DNA of 64,000 bases from Planotetraspora thailandica (GCF_016863335.1 NZ_BOOR01000018.1:1-64000), one strand, 5' to 3'; shown: positions 1 to 8,515, numbered from the stretch's first letter. Program-made: numbers and translations. The notes: generated by a model from the sequence alone, not told the origin.

Positions 1-288
1 GAGTTCGGAGCCGACGGCCGGTTCTCAGCGATCGCCCTACCGGATGAGTTGTTCACCATGGACTGGCAAGACTGGCGAGATGGTGGGGTGACAAGTACCT
101 CCGGCACTTGGACGCTCAGCGCCGACAGGGGCTACGTGCGGCTAACGCCCGATCACCCGACGGTCGGCATGGCGGATGACGCCGGTCTGGGAGTTGTCGA
201 AACTGGCCACGCCACTCGTCTGTGCGTGCTCTCAGGCGACCCGGGCGTGCTCTGTGACTCACTTCTGCAGCGGGTCGAGTCCAGCTGA
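1..288 (+). CDS. C-terminal part of an unrecognised protein, cut by the window edge
   Basis: An open frame runs in from base 1 (first residues EFGADGRFSAIALP) and stops at 286-288, so the gene begins outside the window. An internal ATG at 49 is not needed as a start because the frame is open from the edge. The 95 visible residues contain a GTWTL strand-like stretch, a VRLT segment and a cysteine-bearing end (LCVLSGDPGVLCD). The pattern resembles small actinobacterial proteins of unknown function, but I cannot name the family. No membrane segment is visible in this part. Confidence 0.55.
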   Translation, partial: EFGADGRFSAIALPDELFTMDWQDWRDGGVTSTSGTWTLSADRGYVRLTPDHPTVGMADDAGLGVVETGHATRLCVLSGDPGVLCDSLLQRVESS

Positions 289-445
289 AGGCGCGGTCGG
301 CTGAGCGGAACCCCCACATGCCGCTCCGGATGGAGCGGTCGGCGTAGCGGTTTTGGGGTGCTACCCAATGGCGGTGAAGCTTTACGAGTGGTGAGAGGGG
401 AGAGGGGTTTAGTCGAGGATGGTCAGACTTCCCAATCTAGGAGGC

Positions 446-1243
446 TCACTTGTATGCGTCCCCAATCACTTTTTCCCAGCGATCTACTATACCCTGCGCG
501 TCTTCCAGGACGGAAGACTCGAGACGTCCGGCCCTAATTGCTTCGAGTAGGAGTAGCGAGGCTTCGCTTGCACGTTTCATTCCACTAACGAAAACCAGCG
601 CTGCTCCAGTAATGATTGATGTCCCTACCGAGGGATCAACTTGCATGTAACAGGCGATTCCGGTGGCTAGCAGCGGGAGTGCTGATCCCGTTCGAAATTC
701 CGCCTCCGCGTTTAGGCGATCGTAAGCGCCATAGAGCTCTTGGTCTCGCCCCAGTAGACGTGCGGGCATGAGATGCATGTCTTCTTGAAGTTCATGCAAG
801 AAATAGAGAATAGCCCGAGTGCGCGGAGAACTCGAAGATGACAAAAACGCTTTTGCGGTGTAGAAGACGCGCGTGGGGAGGGTGCCGATAAGACCTAAGT
901 CAATCGCATCTTTTGGTTTAAGAATATCTTTTCTACTTATGGCCTGCCGGAGAGCTGTGCGGGTTTTCATCTGAAAGAGCGGCGATTGGAAAACGTTGCG
1001 TATCCGCTTCGAGATGGATATGGATAGGATGCCGATCATGTATGCTGCAAAGCTAATTGCTATGCCGACGGCTGTCGGCCCAGCGGCGGACGCCAATTTA
1101 TAGCTATCTGCGAGCAAACCCGAAGATTGACTGGGCTCTGGGAGATGGCGGGCCCAAACTAGCCATCCGAAGGCTATCCAGATATAGCCCGCCGCAAGTG
1201 GCGCCCTAATCTCACGAATACCTGGCAGGAGATTGGCTAGCAT
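446..1243 (-). CDS. Unrecognised multi-pass membrane protein, AT-richer than its surroundings
   Basis: A 265-residue open frame with hydrophobic segments near residues 16-33, 52-75 and 190-225 separated by charged cytoplasmic-looking stretches (a basic ISKRIRNVF segment, a central Lys/Asp-rich region). I do not recognise a family. Codon use is clearly less GC-rich than the rest of the window, with many A/T third positions, which points to recent acquisition; this fits its place among integrase remnants. The start at 1243 has no strong ribosome-binding site, so the N-terminus is uncertain. Confidence 0.6.
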   Translation of the reverse strand: MLANLLPGIREIRAPLAAGYIWIAFGWLVWARHLPEPSQSSGLLADSYKLASAAGPTAVGIAISFAAYMIGILSISISKRIRNVFQSPLFQMKTRTALRQAISRKDILKPKDAIDLGLIGTLPTRVFYTAKAFLSSSSSPRTRAILYFLHELQEDMHLMPARLLGRDQELYGAYDRLNAEAEFRTGSALPLLATGIACYMQVDPSVGTSIITGAALVFVSGMKRASEASLLLLEAIRAGRLESSVLEDAQGIVDRWEKVIGDAYK

Positions 1244-1449
1244 GCCAGCTTATCGCAGTTATCTGTGCCATTCGTTACGGCCCGAGTGTCTCGGACACCG
1301 CCGAGGAGGTCAGAGGCGATGACGCCATTGGCCTGGGCCGGGGGAAGACGGAACACGCAGGAGCGCGTGACATGAGCCGCGGGCACGTGCCCTGGGGGTT
1401 GGGGAAGGCGTAGGCCGGGCCAGTAAGGAAGGCCGACTGAGCGTAGGCA

Positions 1450-1471
1450 GCGTGCCCGTCGCGTGCCCGTC
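1450..1471. repeat. Perfect 11-bp tandem doublet, possible integrase arm site
   Basis: GCGTGCCCGTC occurs twice back to back with no gap. About 10 bases further on is an imperfect inverted repeat (CTCACGGC at 1482-1489, GCCGTGAG at 1501-1508). The same 11-bp phasing recurs in four other doublets between 2030 and 4691, two of them just beyond integrase remnants. Arm-site function is inference. Confidence 0.5.
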
Positions 1472-1568
1472 AGAGCGGTGACTCACGGCTAGTCACGGAG
1501 GCCGTGAGCGAGGCGATTAGGCGCGCGACCAGCATCGCAGCAGGCTACGGGATCATGTACGTGCTCCC

Positions 1569-2018
1569 ATGTACTTCGGCCTGGTTGATCGCGTGTGTGA
1601 GGATCAGATTGTGGAGTGCGACGTGTGTGGACGTGCGATGCGGCAGTGGCCGATTCAACCGAACCAATTCCAAGAGCAAATCTGGTCCTGCACCTGGTGC
1701 TATGCGGCTACGCACGTGGGTGGCGAGTGGTTCGAAGTCTCGCGACCGCCATATATGCCCGTGGACATGCGATGGGAGAGGGCCGTCTCGGATTACCTGC
1801 CGCCCGACATTGCCCATGCCTTTGGCTTCTTCGATCGCACACTGTGCGGCATCGAGTCGGCAGGCATGTCTCCGTCTGATTACCTGTGGTTCCCGGAACG
1901 ACCCAACGCCTGTCACGCCTGCCGAGAGGCAGCAGACCTTATCGATCAGCGCTGGCCGCAAAGTATGCGAGACATTGACGCAAGAGTCAGCGTGAGAAGG
2001 CGGCCTGCTGTCGGGTGA
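1569..2018 (+). CDS. Unrecognised protein with three CxxC motifs
   Basis: The 149-residue product carries CDVC (about residue 18), CTWC (about residue 41) and CHAC (about residue 117), plus aromatic-rich segments, as expected of a zinc-ribbon-like small protein. The CxxC pairs suggest at least one structural zinc, but no named domain is recognisable. The start ATG is weakly supported. The gene lies between two 11-bp doublets (1450 and 2030), so it may be cargo of a decayed integrative element. Overlapping reading frames on both strands here look like shadows. Confidence 0.5.
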   Translation: MYFGLVDRVCEDQIVECDVCGRAMRQWPIQPNQFQEQIWSCTWCYAATHVGGEWFEVSRPPYMPVDMRWERAVSDYLPPDIAHAFGFFDRTLCGIESAGMSPSDYLWFPERPNACHACREAADLIDQRWPQSMRDIDARVSVRRRPAVG

Positions 2019-2029
2019 GCCCGACGCTT

Positions 2030-2051
2030 GCGTGCCACGAGCGTGCCAGAC
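2030..2051. repeat. 11-bp-phased doublet, possible integrase arm site
   Basis: GCGTGCCACGA is followed directly by GCGTGCCAGAC; the first seven bases of each are identical and the spacing is exactly 11 bp. Downstream is GGCGGTCATGG and further G-rich sequence, loosely like that following the 1450 doublet. Confidence 0.45.
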
Positions 2052-2218
2052 AGGGCGGTCATGGAGGGGGACTCGCGGGGACTTACGGGATAGCTCTCAG
2101 ACCTCCGGAGCTGCACAGCAGCAGGTCACGCGAGGATGGACCGAAGTCTTCCAAACTGGTGCTCCCGTGAGGGATGCCAGCGACGACAGTGAGTGATTCC
2201 TGGCAGCGACCAGTCGGT

Positions 2219-2743
2219 TCACTCGATCCACTCCGGTTCGACGTCGTCGGGTATCCAGGGGAACGGGAGCCACGGGTGCCGTGCGGGACGGTGAGTGCGC
2301 GGGTCGAAGGCGAGTACAGCGTCGATGAAGACCTTGGGCGGCAAGTAGCCGTGATCAGCCACGTAGTGTCCGATGAGAGTCGGGGCGGCGAAGGCGTTTC
2401 CGGGGGTGCCGGGGACGCGGATCTCGCCCGTGCCCGAGCTAGCGCAGCGGTTACCGGGCCGCGGCGTGTACCACGGGTGCTTGTCGTCGAAGGGGTTCGC
2501 GCAGAAGTCGCAATCATGCAAGCCCAGCATCTGATTGACTGCCTGCGCCTCGATGACGGCGAGCAGCTTGTCGACGAAGCCCGCGGGGGCCGGTCCCGAT
2601 GTCCAGGGTTCGGAGCCGCTCAACCAGCCGATGTTGAGGCGCTCGTATGGCGGCTGAAAGCAGACAAAGCGCAGGCTGTTGGGCTCGGAAAACGTGTCGC
2701 CGTCGTCGGTGTAGCCGTAGCGGCTGAGATCCTCGTAGAACAC
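2219..2743 (-). CDS. Unrecognised protein of the 'HYV..HGYLPP' type
   Basis: The protein begins VFYEDLSRYGY from a GTG at 2743. The frame stays open to 2869, but that upstream part is Pro/Arg-rich and overlaps a tandem doublet, so I do not include it. Visible features are a GWLSGSEPW segment, a CDFC pair, a GTGEIRVPG segment, and the C-terminal block LIGHYVADHGYLPPKVFIDA. Small actinobacterial proteins with this architecture (Cys pair, G-E-I-R-V, HYV...H.Y.PP) are common and uncharacterised. I see no catalytic motif that would justify a function. Confidence 0.6.
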   Translation of the reverse strand: MFYEDLSRYGYTDDGDTFSEPNSLRFVCFQPPYERLNIGWLSGSEPWTSGPAPAGFVDKLLAVIEAQAVNQMLGLHDCDFCANPFDDKHPWYTPRPGNRCASSGTGEIRVPGTPGNAFAAPTLIGHYVADHGYLPPKVFIDAVLAFDPRTHRPARHPWLPFPWIPDDVEPEWIE

Positions 2744-2846
2744 GGGTGCATCACACCACCGTAAGAGCCGCTGTGGCCAGGGAGGTCTCCACTGGCACCG
2801 GGGGCGTGCGGCAGCCCCAAGCCCCGGAGGAACGAGCTCAACGATC

Positions 2847-2868
2847 CGGAGGGCACAGCGAGGGCACA
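2847..2868 (-). repeat. 11-bp-phased doublet on the minus strand
   Basis: Read on the minus strand this is TGTGCCCTCGC followed directly by TGTGCCCTCCG, again two near-identical 11-mers with no gap. It is the same phasing as the doublets at 1450, 2030, 3431 and 4670, but in opposite orientation. Confidence 0.45.
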
Positions 2869-3090
2869 TGAGACTGTGAGCAGCCGCGAAATAGTGAGAA
2901 CCACCAAGACGACCAACGCCAGGTCATCCCGGTGGCTCGAGAGTTGTTCCAGGGGCTAATCAGAACTACGACATGTGATCGGTTACCGCGCAGGATGATC
3001 GCGGGGCGGTGAACGTCGGCACGCATATCCCGACAGCGGTGCTGAAGTCTTCTTTCCGCCATGATTGCGCCAGTCCACGAAAGGCATGCA

Positions 3091-3426
3091 ATGCTGCATC
3101 GCTTAGGCCGACGCATCAAGGATTTCATGGTGGAGTTCATCGCGGAGCTCGTCTTCTGGGGGGTCTTGGCGATCATCGGAGCGGGTGTTGTCCTCGCGGT
3201 ATCTGCACTAGTGCACCGCCCATGGCTAACCAGAGCGCTTGTGACGGGCGAGAACTCCAGTATCGACATTCTGGCGATCATCGGTCTGGTTGCCGTGGCT
3301 GGAGCAGTGGTCGCTATCACATGGCTAGTACGGAGGATCAGAAAGAAGGCTCCACCGTCAGACGCCCGGCATGCGGGTCAAGGTAAGGAAGTTACGACTG
3401 CCCGGCATCGCAAGGAACCCCGCTGA
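3091..3426 (+). CDS. Small two-helix membrane protein, unrecognised
   Basis: The product (111 residues from the ATG at 3091; an upstream in-frame ATG at 3061 is also possible) has two clear hydrophobic helices, FWGVLAIIGAGVVLAVSALV and IIGLVAVAGAVVAITWLV. These are followed by a basic tail (RRIRKKAP...). The positive tail suggests a cytoplasmic C-terminus. AAAGG lies a few bases before the 3091 start. It ends four bases before a long att-like repeat. No homologous family is recognised. Confidence 0.5.
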   Translation: MLHRLGRRIKDFMVEFIAELVFWGVLAIIGAGVVLAVSALVHRPWLTRALVTGENSSIDILAIIGLVAVAGAVVAITWLVRRIRKKAPPSDARHAGQGKEVTTARHRKEPR

Positions 3427-3429
3427 CAC

Positions 3430-3585
3430 CCTGTTCCGTCTCTGTTCCGCCGGAGCGCGAGCGATACCCAAAACTGTTGGCAACTGCTGGAACATGAAAT
3501 CCCAGCTCAGGGCTGGTTTCGGAGATCTGCCGCAGTCAGAGACACGCTGCGAGCAGAACCCGGCCTACAGGCCGACTCGTCCGCT
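3430..3585. repeat. Direct repeat copy A (~156 bp), att-like, next to an integrase remnant
   Basis: This segment is repeated at 4669-4825. Both copies open with an 11-bp doublet (CTGTTCCG every 11 bp), share a 38-bp identical block (3472-3509 = 4711-4748) and end in a 32-bp identical block (3554-3585 = 4794-4825). Each copy lies just past the 3' end of an integrase remnant transcribed leftward. This is the expected position of an attP-derived end next to int. Confidence 0.75.
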
Positions 3586-3605
3586 ATCACTCCTCTGACC
3601 TGCCG

Positions 3606-3920
3606 CTATGCGGCTACATGGTGCTGCTGTTCCGCCAGCGTGGCGGCGATCATGGCTTCGACCGCGCCCCGACCGAGATCTTCGTCATCGGGGAACAGGT
3701 GCCCGTAAGTGTCCATCGTCGCGGCGATCGTGGCGTGCCCAAGGCGCGTCTGAATCACCTTCGGGTTCAGATTCGCCCGGATGAGGCTAGACGCGTAGAA
3801 GTGCCTCAGGTCGTGGAATCGGGTGCCTCTTGGCAGACCGGCTCCGGCAATTGCCGCGCGCCAGCATCTGCCAAATGGTGATCGCTGCACTGGTCGACCA
3901 GACCGGTTGGTGATCAGCAC
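3606..3920 (-). pseudogene. Tyrosine recombinase (integrase) C-terminal remnant
   Basis: The 104 residues carry the C-terminal catalytic core of a phage/AICE-type tyrosine integrase: FHDLRHFYASSLI (the H-L-R-H arginine box), LGHATIAATMDTYGHL with the conserved His, and the nucleophile Tyr in DTYGH. A full integrase would be about 350-450 residues. The N-terminal SAM-like domain and the first catalytic Arg region are missing, and nothing upstream continues them. It is therefore a truncated remnant. The att-like repeat copy A begins 21 bases past its stop. Confidence 0.85.
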
Positions 3921-4010
3921 TTCGTCGGCACCTGTGCCGTACCGCTGCCGTCGCCTGGGTGGGCAGGGGTCAAACAGGGACGCTGAGAGGTCCTAGGAGG
4001 CCGCCCGACG

Positions 4011-4490
4011 CTATACAGACCGCTTGGACACCAGAATGCTCCACCTGGCGCCCTGCGGAGCGCTGACCTTAATGCGGTATGACCGTTCAGTCTCCGGAAT
4101 GGGCTTGTGGAGGTAACCATCCGGCCCGTTCGAACGCAGCAGCCCGATTGGACACGCGAAGCTGACACCGGACGTCTGGCCCACGCGCTCACTGACCTCG
4201 ATGGTTAAGTTGTCGGGGGATCCGACGCAGGCGACGACAACTTGGAAGGCTCCCCCGACTTTGAATTCCCCGCTCCAGGATTGCGCCGTTTCGCTGGCGT
4301 GCTGCAGAAGGATCGCGCCCTCGACATTCTTGGTGAGATCAGTAAGCGACGGTGTCTCGTCGGGAACGCCTGCTGTGGCGGGGATGTCTGGCGCGTTCAT
4401 CGGCGCTGTGGAAGCCGGCGGCCTCGGGTTGTCGTTGAGATGTGACGAACATCCGGTAACGAACGCAGCGAACAGCGCGATTGTGCGCAT
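4011..4490 (-). CDS. Small lipoprotein of unknown function
   Basis: The start at 4490 gives MRTIALFAAFVTGCSS, a short signal peptide with a lipobox (VTGC) that would be cleaved and lipidated at Cys14. A Pro/Ala/Thr-rich linker follows (to about residue 45), then a globular part with two cysteines (VVACVG, SFACPIG) that could form a disulfide outside the cell. The frame extends upstream to 4514, but that would hide the signal peptide. The gene lies between the two att-like repeats, so it is probably cargo of a small integrated element. No family recognised. Confidence 0.6.
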   Translation of the reverse strand: MRTIALFAAFVTGCSSHLNDNPRPPASTAPMNAPDIPATAGVPDETPSLTDLTKNVEGAILLQHASETAQSWSGEFKVGGAFQVVVACVGSPDNLTIEVSERVGQTSGVSFACPIGLLRSNGPDGYLHKPIPETERSYRIKVSAPQGARWSILVSKRSV

Positions 4491-4668
4491 GCCACCCCCC
4501 ACGACGAGAAGCAACCAAGGCCCGAGGACGATTTACGACGAAGAATGGCATATTTCGGCGGACCGACAGCCTAACGTCGCGTGCGGCACTTGCGGATCGC
4601 TACTCCTGCGGCGACGCACTCAGAGCCCGCCAGCCTGAGGGCACTTAACTGGCGTCCGGGCGTGCAGG

Positions 4669-4825
4669 CCTGTTCCGTTTCTGTTCCGGCGCAGAGCGAG
4701 AGATTCCCGAAACTGTTGGCAACTGCTGGAACATGAAATCCCAGCTCAAGACCGTTTTCAGAGGCTGGCCGCAGGTCAGAGTAACGCTGGGACCAGAACC
4801 CGGCCTACAGGCCGACTCGTCCGCT
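4669..4825. repeat. Direct repeat copy B (~157 bp), att-like, next to an integrase remnant
   Basis: Second copy of the repeat at 3430-3585, in the same orientation, about 1.24 kb downstream. It has the same layout: an 11-bp doublet at 4670-4691, a 38-bp identical block and a 32-bp identical end. The middle parts differ by scattered substitutions, so the two copies are old relatives, not a recent exact duplication. Confidence 0.75.
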
Positions 4826-4863
4826 CTTCCCCCGGCCTGAGCTGGGGCGGTTTCCCGCCTCAT

Positions 4864-5052
4864 TCATGCTCGGGGTATATCGAACGCGAAACGGGACGCG
4901 TTGTTTAATGCCGTGTGCGCCCGCTCGGAGGCTTCCGGGACCAGGTGTCCGTAGAGATCAACCGTGGTGGTGATCGACTCGTGGCCGAGATCATTCAGGA
5001 CGCATGGCCAAACGTTGTGCCTGCCGGTTCGCGTCTCCGCGGACATCATCAT
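4864..5052 (-). pseudogene. Second tyrosine recombinase C-terminal remnant
   Basis: Only the last part of an integrase is left: LNDLGHESITTTVDLYGHLVPEASERA, i.e. the conserved Leu-Gly-His box and the catalytic Tyr in DLYGHL. The arginine box and everything before it are absent; the residues upstream of LGH look like unrelated sequence. Its 3' end lies about 40 bases from att-like repeat copy B, mirroring remnant 1 with copy A. Two related elements therefore seem to have integrated at the same kind of site and decayed. Confidence 0.8.
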
Positions 5053-5302
5053 GAGTCGCCGGGCGGCTTGAGTCTCCGTCCGCGCCTGGGATCGCCACGA
5101 GAGCTCGGGGCCCGACCCGGATCGGGGGCACTTTCAGGGCGCATGGCGCCGGAAAGCATCTTGGTGCCCGCGGCTGCCCGGCTGATCGATCGTGCTGGCG
5201 GCCTGGACCCGCGCCGTCGTCCTTTCAGCCGAGTTGAGGACGTTGGCATGGGGTGCGCTATTTCGATTGACACCGGGGAGGGGTGGTCTGGAGGGTGGAG
5301 CG

Positions 5303-6994
5303 GTGTTCGACGATCTGCCGGCGGGTGTGCGCGCGGCCTTCGGGGTTTCGTCCGGGCCGACGCGGCGGATACCCGGAGGAGGTGGCGACTGCTGGCAGGC
5401 GGGTGGTCTGATCCTCAAGCCCGTCCAGCAGCCGGCGGTGGCGTCGTGGCTGGCGGAGGTGTTCGCCGACCTGCACGGTCCGGGTTTCCGGGTACCGCGG
5501 CCGGTGCGCGCGGCTGACTGCTCATGGGTCGTCGGCGGGTGGGCGGCATGGACCGCGGTCGAGGGAGCACAGGCTCCGGTGGCGCGGTGGCCGGAACTCG
5601 TCGCGGCCAGCCGGGCTTTCCACGCGGCCCTGGCCGGTGTCCCAGCGCCCGACTGGCTGGGACGCGGCCGAACCCGCTGGGAGGTCGCCGAGCGGGTGGC
5701 GTGGGATCAGGCCGAGGTCGAGCTGGCACCGGAGCTGTCGGATCTGGTGGACGGGTTGCGGGCCGCCATCCGGCCGGTGCGGTTGCCCAACCAGCTCGTG
5801 CACGGTGATATCGCGGGCAATGTGTTGTTCGCGGCTGGGCAGCCGCCGTCGGTCATTGACTTCTCACCGAGCTGGCGGCCCGCGGGGTACGCGTTGGCGG
5901 TCGCTGCTGTGGACCTGCTGGCCTGGTCCGGCGCACCGCCCAGCATCCTCGACGAACTCGCCTGCGAGGACGACATCGATCAACTGCTGCTGCGCGCCTT
6001 GATATGGCGCCTGGTCACCGAGTCGCTCGGGCGGCCCGACCCGGACAGCAGGCAGGCGGTCCGTCACGCCAACCTATCGGTGGTCGAACTGCTGCTGTCG
6101 CGCGTGTCCGGTCGGCCCGCGACCACCGTGCCGTCGACCGACGCTGAGATCTCCGAGTTGGCCGGCCACGTACTCGGCTGCAAGATCATCGGGTTGCGGC
6201 CGGTCACGGGCGGACACAGCAGGTCCGTGGCGCGGATCGCCGACCGTGCTGAGGGCGGTTCGGTGTTCGTCAAGGCCGCCGAGATCGCCGATGGCGCCGA
6301 ATTCGGCACGGAGTTGGCGGTGTACGAGGCGCTGGGTGACCGGCCGTTCCTGCCGCGGCTGCTGGCGAGCACACGCGAACCGCTGCCGATGGTCGTACTG
6401 GAAATGCTGGAGCCGGAGTACTGGCTCTGCGAGTGGACCCCCAGCCTCGTCGCAGCCACCCGCAAGCTCCTCCACGACGTGCACATGCTGCCCGTGCCGC
6501 CCGGCGTGCCCGTGTTGCGGGCGAGGCCCAACCCCTGGGAGGCCATCGCCGCCGACCCGGCACGCCTGCTGCGTATGCACGTATGCTCCCAGCGATGGCT
6601 GGCCGGCCACCTGGACACGCTGCACGACGCGGCCGCCGAGGCACCCACTGAAGGGGACAGCCTGATCCACCGCGATGTACGCGCCGCGAACCTGTGGTGC
6701 CACGACAGCCGCCTGGTGCTGGCCGACTGGGCGTCGGCGGCGATCGGCGATCCCTGGCTCGACCACCACCTGTGGCTCGTTGCCCTGCACGCCGAAGGCG
6801 GCCCCGCGCCGGACACCGACCAGGGACCGCACGCCACCGGCCATGCCGCCCTGATCGCCGGACAACAACCCCTGCTCACCCCGGCGCGCGACACAGTCCC
6901 GTCCCTGTTCGACCAACGCCGGCGCCGCCTCACCGTCGCCCTGTCTTGGGCCAGCCGCCTCCTGGACATTCCGCCCCCGCAGCCAACCACCTGA
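5303..6994 (+). CDS. Fusion of two aminoglycoside-phosphotransferase-like domains
   Basis: A GTG start at 5303 is preceded by GGAGG at 5290-5294. The 563-residue product holds two kinase-fold domains in one uninterrupted frame. Domain 1 (about 1-275) has the Brenner-type loop HGDIAGNVLF (His167-Asp169) and VIDFSPSWRPAGYALAV, like the actinobacterial TIGR02569 family. Domain 2 (about 276-563) has a Gly-rich VTGGHSRSV segment, FVKAAE (candidate ATP-binding Lys), catalytic HRDVRAANLW (His456-Asp458) and the metal-binding LADWASAAIGDP. Both look catalytically complete. Members of either family are normally single-domain proteins of about 270-320 residues. The substrate is unknown; resistance to an antibiotic is only one possibility. 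Confidence 0.8.
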   Translation: MFDDLPAGVRAAFGVSSGPTRRIPGGGGDCWQAGGLILKPVQQPAVASWLAEVFADLHGPGFRVPRPVRAADCSWVVGGWAAWTAVEGAQAPVARWPELVAASRAFHAALAGVPAPDWLGRGRTRWEVAERVAWDQAEVELAPELSDLVDGLRAAIRPVRLPNQLVHGDIAGNVLFAAGQPPSVIDFSPSWRPAGYALAVAAVDLLAWSGAPPSILDELACEDDIDQLLLRALIWRLVTESLGRPDPDSRQAVRHANLSVVELLLSRVSGRPATTVPSTDAEISELAGHVLGCKIIGLRPVTGGHSRSVARIADRAEGGSVFVKAAEIADGAEFGTELAVYEALGDRPFLPRLLASTREPLPMVVLEMLEPEYWLCEWTPSLVAATRKLLHDVHMLPVPPGVPVLRARPNPWEAIAADPARLLRMHVCSQRWLAGHLDTLHDAAAEAPTEGDSLIHRDVRAANLWCHDSRLVLADWASAAIGDPWLDHHLWLVALHAEGGPAPDTDQGPHATGHAALIAGQQPLLTPARDTVPSLFDQRRRRLTVALSWASRLLDIPPPQPTT

Positions 6995-7057
6995 CACGCT
7001 TGCACACGCTTCGCTAGCGCGCCGCTTCAAGCGACTGATCAACTATGGTGACCGGCC

Positions 7058-7876
7058 ATGAGATTCCTCATCGTCGGTGGCAGTGGTTTTCTCGGCGGCG
7101 AACTCGCTCGGCAGTGTCTGGCGGCCAAGCATGAGGTGGCTGCCACCTACCTGACACGATCAGGAGGAGCGGCGGATGTTGAGTGGTTGCCGCTCGACGT
7201 GCGCCGACGGGAGGACGTCGACGCGCTGATCGGCGCGGTTCGGCCAGAGGTGGTCATCAACGCTGCGTACCGGCAGGCGGATTGGGCGACCACGGCGATC
7301 GGAACCGTGAACGTGGCTCTCGCTGCCTCTGCGGCAGGTGGACGCCTGGTCCATGTGTCCAGCGACGCGGTCTTCTCTGGTGCCGCGATTCGCTACGACG
7401 AGACGTGCCTCCCTGACCCGATCAGTCCGTACGGGGCGGCCAAGGCCGCTGCAGAGACAGCAGTGAACGCGATCGCGCCGACCGCGGTCATAGCCCGGAC
7501 ATCCCTGATCATCGGTGACGGTGGTTCTCCGCACGAGGCGCTGGTGCATTCACTGGCCACCGGGAGGCGGAGAGCGATGCTGTTCACCGACGATGTGCGA
7601 TGCCCCGTGTATGTCGTCGATCTCGCTGCGGCGCTTATCGAGCTTGCCGTATCCGAGTATCGCGGCATCCACCATGTCGCTGGAAGCGATGCGGTAAGCC
7701 GGTACGAGTTGGGGCTGCTCATCGCCCGACGTGATGGCCTCGACGCGGACCAATTGCCTTCAGGCCGGAGAGCAGACACCAACCTGCCCGGCCCGTTAGA
7801 TGTGCGCTTGGAGTGCGGCATGACTCAGCGGCGGCTTCGGACCAGGCTGCGTGGCGCGCGGCAGTTTCTGGGGTGA
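7058..7876 (+). CDS. NAD(P)-dependent sugar reductase/epimerase, RmlD-like
   Basis: The 272-residue protein is an extended short-chain dehydrogenase. It starts with the nucleotide-binding motif GGSGFLGGELARQC, has the post-beta4 segment VVINAAYRQADW, the SSDAVFSG strand carrying the active-site Ser, and a catalytic YGAAK (Tyr-x-x-x-Lys). The ISPYGAAKAAAE arrangement resembles dTDP-4-dehydrorhamnose reductase. The gene stands 63 bp after the double-kinase gene on the same strand, so co-transcription is possible. No other sugar-nucleotide genes are adjacent, so the substrate cannot be assigned. Confidence 0.8.
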   Translation: MRFLIVGGSGFLGGELARQCLAAKHEVAATYLTRSGGAADVEWLPLDVRRREDVDALIGAVRPEVVINAAYRQADWATTAIGTVNVALAASAAGGRLVHVSSDAVFSGAAIRYDETCLPDPISPYGAAKAAAETAVNAIAPTAVIARTSLIIGDGGSPHEALVHSLATGRRRAMLFTDDVRCPVYVVDLAAALIELAVSEYRGIHHVAGSDAVSRYELGLLIARRDGLDADQLPSGRRADTNLPGPLDVRLECGMTQRRLRTRLRGARQFLG

Positions 7877-7960
7877 GGTTCACGGCCTTTTCCTAAATGA
7901 AATTGACCCGTACGCAGATTGCCTTCGCCGTTCTGATTGGGCTGATCCGCCCCGCGCGAG

Positions 7961-8515
7961 TCATGGGGACTGAGTGCACATGGAGAGGGCATTGGGGGTG
8001 GGCCCACCTCCGAAGGGCGCGCCCCATGCGGCATTGAGCGCGCGCGGTATGGGAGGCGTGCATGACGTCGCGTCATAGTCGCCCTGGTACACCCAGGGCC
8101 CGTTGCCTTGCTGCTTCCAGAAATACAGCCGATCGATAGACGCAAGAACGTAGTAGACGTCGGTGTCCGGGGTTTTTCCGTAGATCTCGCCGAAATAAAT
8201 TACTCCGCCCGTGGCCACCTCCACGGCCCTCTTCGCAGGACCTGAGGGATCGACGACCGCGCGTGCTGCGGCACTGAGTTGGTCACGGGTCTCTTGATCG
8301 ACCGTCAACGGGAGCGCGGTGCCCGGAGGGAAACGCACTTCCTCCACCTGCTCGAAGGTGGCCGGCTGAGAATCCGACGGCGATGGCGCCGCCGCGGTGC
8401 TGAGATCAGCCTGGTCGCGGCTGGGCATCAGCAATTGCAGCGTCAACAAGAGGAGAACGGCGAGGGCGATGACGCAGCCCATGGTCGCCAGGAGGACTGC
8501 CGGGGAACGGCGCAT
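7961..8515 (-). CDS. Membrane-anchored extracytoplasmic protein, unknown function
   Basis: The N-terminus has one strong hydrophobic helix (about residues 7-30, LLATMGCVIALAVLLLLTLQLL) after a short basic start. A Ser/Pro/Ala-rich linker and a globular region of about 130 residues follow. The tail contains YYVLASIDRLYFWKQQGNGPWVYQGDYDATSC and a second Cys close to the end, possibly a disulfide pair. This looks like a signal-anchor protein facing outside. No named domain is visible. Confidence 0.6.
   Translation of the reverse strand: MRRSPAVLLATMGCVIALAVLLLLTLQLLMPSRDQADLSTAAAPSPSDSQPATFEQVEEVRFPPGTALPLTVDQETRDQLSAAARAVVDPSGPAKRAVEVATGGVIYFGEIYGKTPDTDVYYVLASIDRLYFWKQQGNGPWVYQGDYDATSCTPPIPRALNAAWGAPFGGGPTPNALSMCTQSP

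Noticed and set aside
3554-3585. tRNA 3' end as the integration target
   Set aside because: The 32-bp identical block does not show a T-arm or an acceptor stem, and no tRNA could be folded there.
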